A stretch of 6,711 nt of DNA from JBBDXI01 sp040902425 (lineage in GTDB: Bacteria > Planctomycetota > Phycisphaerae > Phycisphaerales > UBA1924), in NCBI GenBank assembly GCA_040902425.1, contig JBBDXI010000027.1:1-6711 (forward strand), written 5' to 3'. Both the position numbers and the translations under genes were made by a program. Below, piece by piece: positions 5,734 through 6,711 of the stretch (positions are counted from its first letter, which is position 1; each line of letters opens with the position of its first letter). The notes below the pieces were generated by a model that was not told where the DNA came from, made no database searches, and was given only the letters and a program-made list of their open reading frames with translations.

Positions 5734-6711
5734 GAGGGCGCCTCGGCGGGGGCGGGCGGCGTGTTGAGGGACTGGGCGGCGGGGGTGATGATGACTTCGG
5801 TCTGGCCTGAAGGGCACTGCCCGCCCGGAGCGGCGGGCAGTGGCACGGTCATGAGGGGGCTGGGCGCGGTCGATGGGGTTGTCGCCGCGAAGGCCTCGGC
5901 GAGGGCGCGGTAGTCGAGGGCGCCGGGGGCGCCGGGGGCGTAGTCGAAGATGGTCTTGCCGAAGCTGGGGCACTCGGCGAGCTTGATGTTGCGGCGGATG
6001 GGGGGGCGGAAGACGCGGGCGGAGCGCCAAGGGACATCCTGGGTGCGGGCGGCGTCGAAGAAGGCCTCCAGGTCGGCGACGACCTCCTGGGCGTGGGTGG
6101 ACTGGGCGTCGTGCATGCAGAGGACGACGCCGGAGACGGTGAGCCCCGGGTTGATGCCGGCGCGGACGAGCTTGACGGTCTCCAGCAGCTTGCCGACGCC
6201 CTGCAGGGCGAGGAAGTGGGCCTGCATGGGGATCAGCACTTCGTTCGCGGCGGCGAGGCCGTTGATGGTGAGCAGGCCGAGGGAGGGGGGGCAGTCGATG
6301 AGGATGGCGTCGAAGGAGGCGGCGAGGGGGGCCAGGGCGCGGGCGAGGCGGCGGTGGCGCTCGTCGGCAGCGCCGAGCTCGGCCTCGGCGGCGGCGAGGT
6401 CGGTCTCGCTGGGGATGAGGGCGAGGTTGGGGGCGACCTGGATGATGGCGGCCTGGGGGTTGTCATCCGAGTCGAGGAGGAGGTCGTAGACGGAGCGGGC
6501 GGCGGCGCTTCCGCCCTCGCCCCCCGCGCCCCCCCCTGGGTCGGCCCCGAGGTGGAGCGTCGCGTGGGCCTGTGGGTCGAGGTCCACGATGAGTACGCGG
6601 CGGCCGAGGAGGGCGAGGCCGGCGGCGAGGTTGACGGTGGTGGTGGTCTTGCCGACGCCGCCCTTCTGGTTCATCTGGGCGATGATGCGCGCGGGGCCGG
6701 GGGGGCTTGGC
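5730..6711 (-). CDS. parA: ParA/Soj-family chromosome-partitioning ATPase, 5' end beyond the window
   Basis: This is a deviant Walker A (MinD/ParA) ATPase that binds DNA as an ATP dimer and, with ParB, segregates chromosome origins. Numbering is from the Met at 6674. Seen: KGGVGKTTT (4-12), with signature Lys4 and Lys9; DLDPQ (31-35); Walker B FDAILIDCPPSLG (121-133; Asp127); VLIPMQAHFLALQGVGKLLE; and the late RRNIKLAECPSFGKTIFDY segment typical of Soj. The frame stays open to the window edge and reads ARIIAQ just before Met1. That is the usual first beta-strand, so Met1 is internal and the gene is truncated by the window. Oddities: a Gly-rich insert (about 45-59) after the A' motif, and a Pro/Ala-rich tail (264-314) beyond the domain that contains palindromic element C. 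No parB follows; the next gene is VanZ-like, overlapping by 4 bp. Confidence 0.92.
   Translation of the reverse strand, partial: PSPPGPARIIAQMNQKGGVGKTTTTVNLAAGLALLGRRVLIVDLDPQAHATLHLGADPGGGAGGEGGSAAARSVYDLLLDSDDNPQAAIIQVAPNLALIPSETDLAAAEAELGAADERHRRLARALAPLAASFDAILIDCPPSLGLLTINGLAAANEVLIPMQAHFLALQGVGKLLETVKLVRAGINPGLTVSGVVLCMHDAQSTHAQEVVADLEAFFDAARTQDVPWRSARVFRPPIRRNIKLAECPSFGKTIFDYAPGAPGALDYRALAEAFAATTPSTAPSPLMTVPLPAAPGGQCPSGQTEVIITPAAQSLNTPPAPAEAPS
5814..5849 (-). repeat. Palindromic element C in the 3' end of parA
   Basis: A perfect 11-bp inverted repeat (CACTGCCCGCC at 5815-5825; GGCGGGCAGTG at 5832-5842) surrounds a 6-base loop. The minus-strand head ACCGTGCCAC matches that of element B exactly, and the tail is GTGCCC. 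It is read in frame as VPLPAAPGGQCPSG within the non-conserved ParA tail. Confidence 0.85.

Noticed and set aside
4351..5913. A 520-codon open frame on the plus strand opposite the antiporter, VanZ-like and parA genes
   Set aside because: Its translation is Glu/Gly/Asp/Ala-rich with no domains, as expected opposite C-ending codons in high-GC DNA. The minus-strand genes have clear conserved motifs.
5734..6030. Long upstream extension of the VanZ-like frame
   Set aside because: It overlaps conserved ParA coding sequence and reads as Arg/Pro-rich shadow. The domain starts after 5733 or 5685.

Overview
The window is very GC-rich (by eye about 70% or more) bacterial chromosomal DNA. It holds six protein genes and an unusual density of small palindromic or tandem repeats. 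Base composition, the lack of Shine-Dalgarno motifs before the starts, and the style of the intergenic and in-gene repeats suggest a planctomycete, possibly of the Phycisphaerae type. That assignment is an inference from general features; no rRNA or marker tree supports it here. A run of ten N marks a scaffold gap, so this is a draft or metagenome-derived assembly.

Layout, left to right. Bases 102-650 (+) encode a DinB-fold protein. Bases 651-905 are a convergent intergenic region with the N gap and a 100-bp tandem repeat (about 2.2 copies visible). Bases 906-1811 (-) encode a classical short-chain dehydrogenase/reductase with a repeat-derived insert. Bases 1812-2087 are a 276-bp spacer with an inverted pair of 36-bp repeats and a short tandem repeat. 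Then come four tightly packed genes read leftward: a ParA/Soj ATPase (5730 to beyond the right edge), a VanZ-like membrane protein (5287-5733, 4-bp overlap with parA), a NhaD/citrate-transporter-type antiporter (3793-5274), and the lipid II flippase MurJ (2088-3767). The spacings of -4, 12 and 25 bp look like one transcription unit. It joins chromosome segregation, two small-membrane/ion-transport functions and peptidoglycan precursor export. The SDR may have its own promoter in the 276-bp spacer.

The most interesting signal is a set of three hairpin elements (1353-1393, 5682-5723, 5814-5849). On the minus strand they share the same ends: a CCGTGCCAC head and a GTGCYC tail. Their stems and loops are entirely different, with both stem arms changing together. 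All three lie in the same orientation within, or at the edge of, coding sequence and keep the reading frame. They add a 26-residue insert to the SDR, a segment in the ParA tail, and the N-terminus of the VanZ-like protein. A fourth, unrelated palindrome sits in frame in a MurJ loop. A second broad signal is G excess on the plus strand regardless of gene direction: the plus-strand gene uses mainly G-ending codons and the minus-strand genes mainly C-ending codons.
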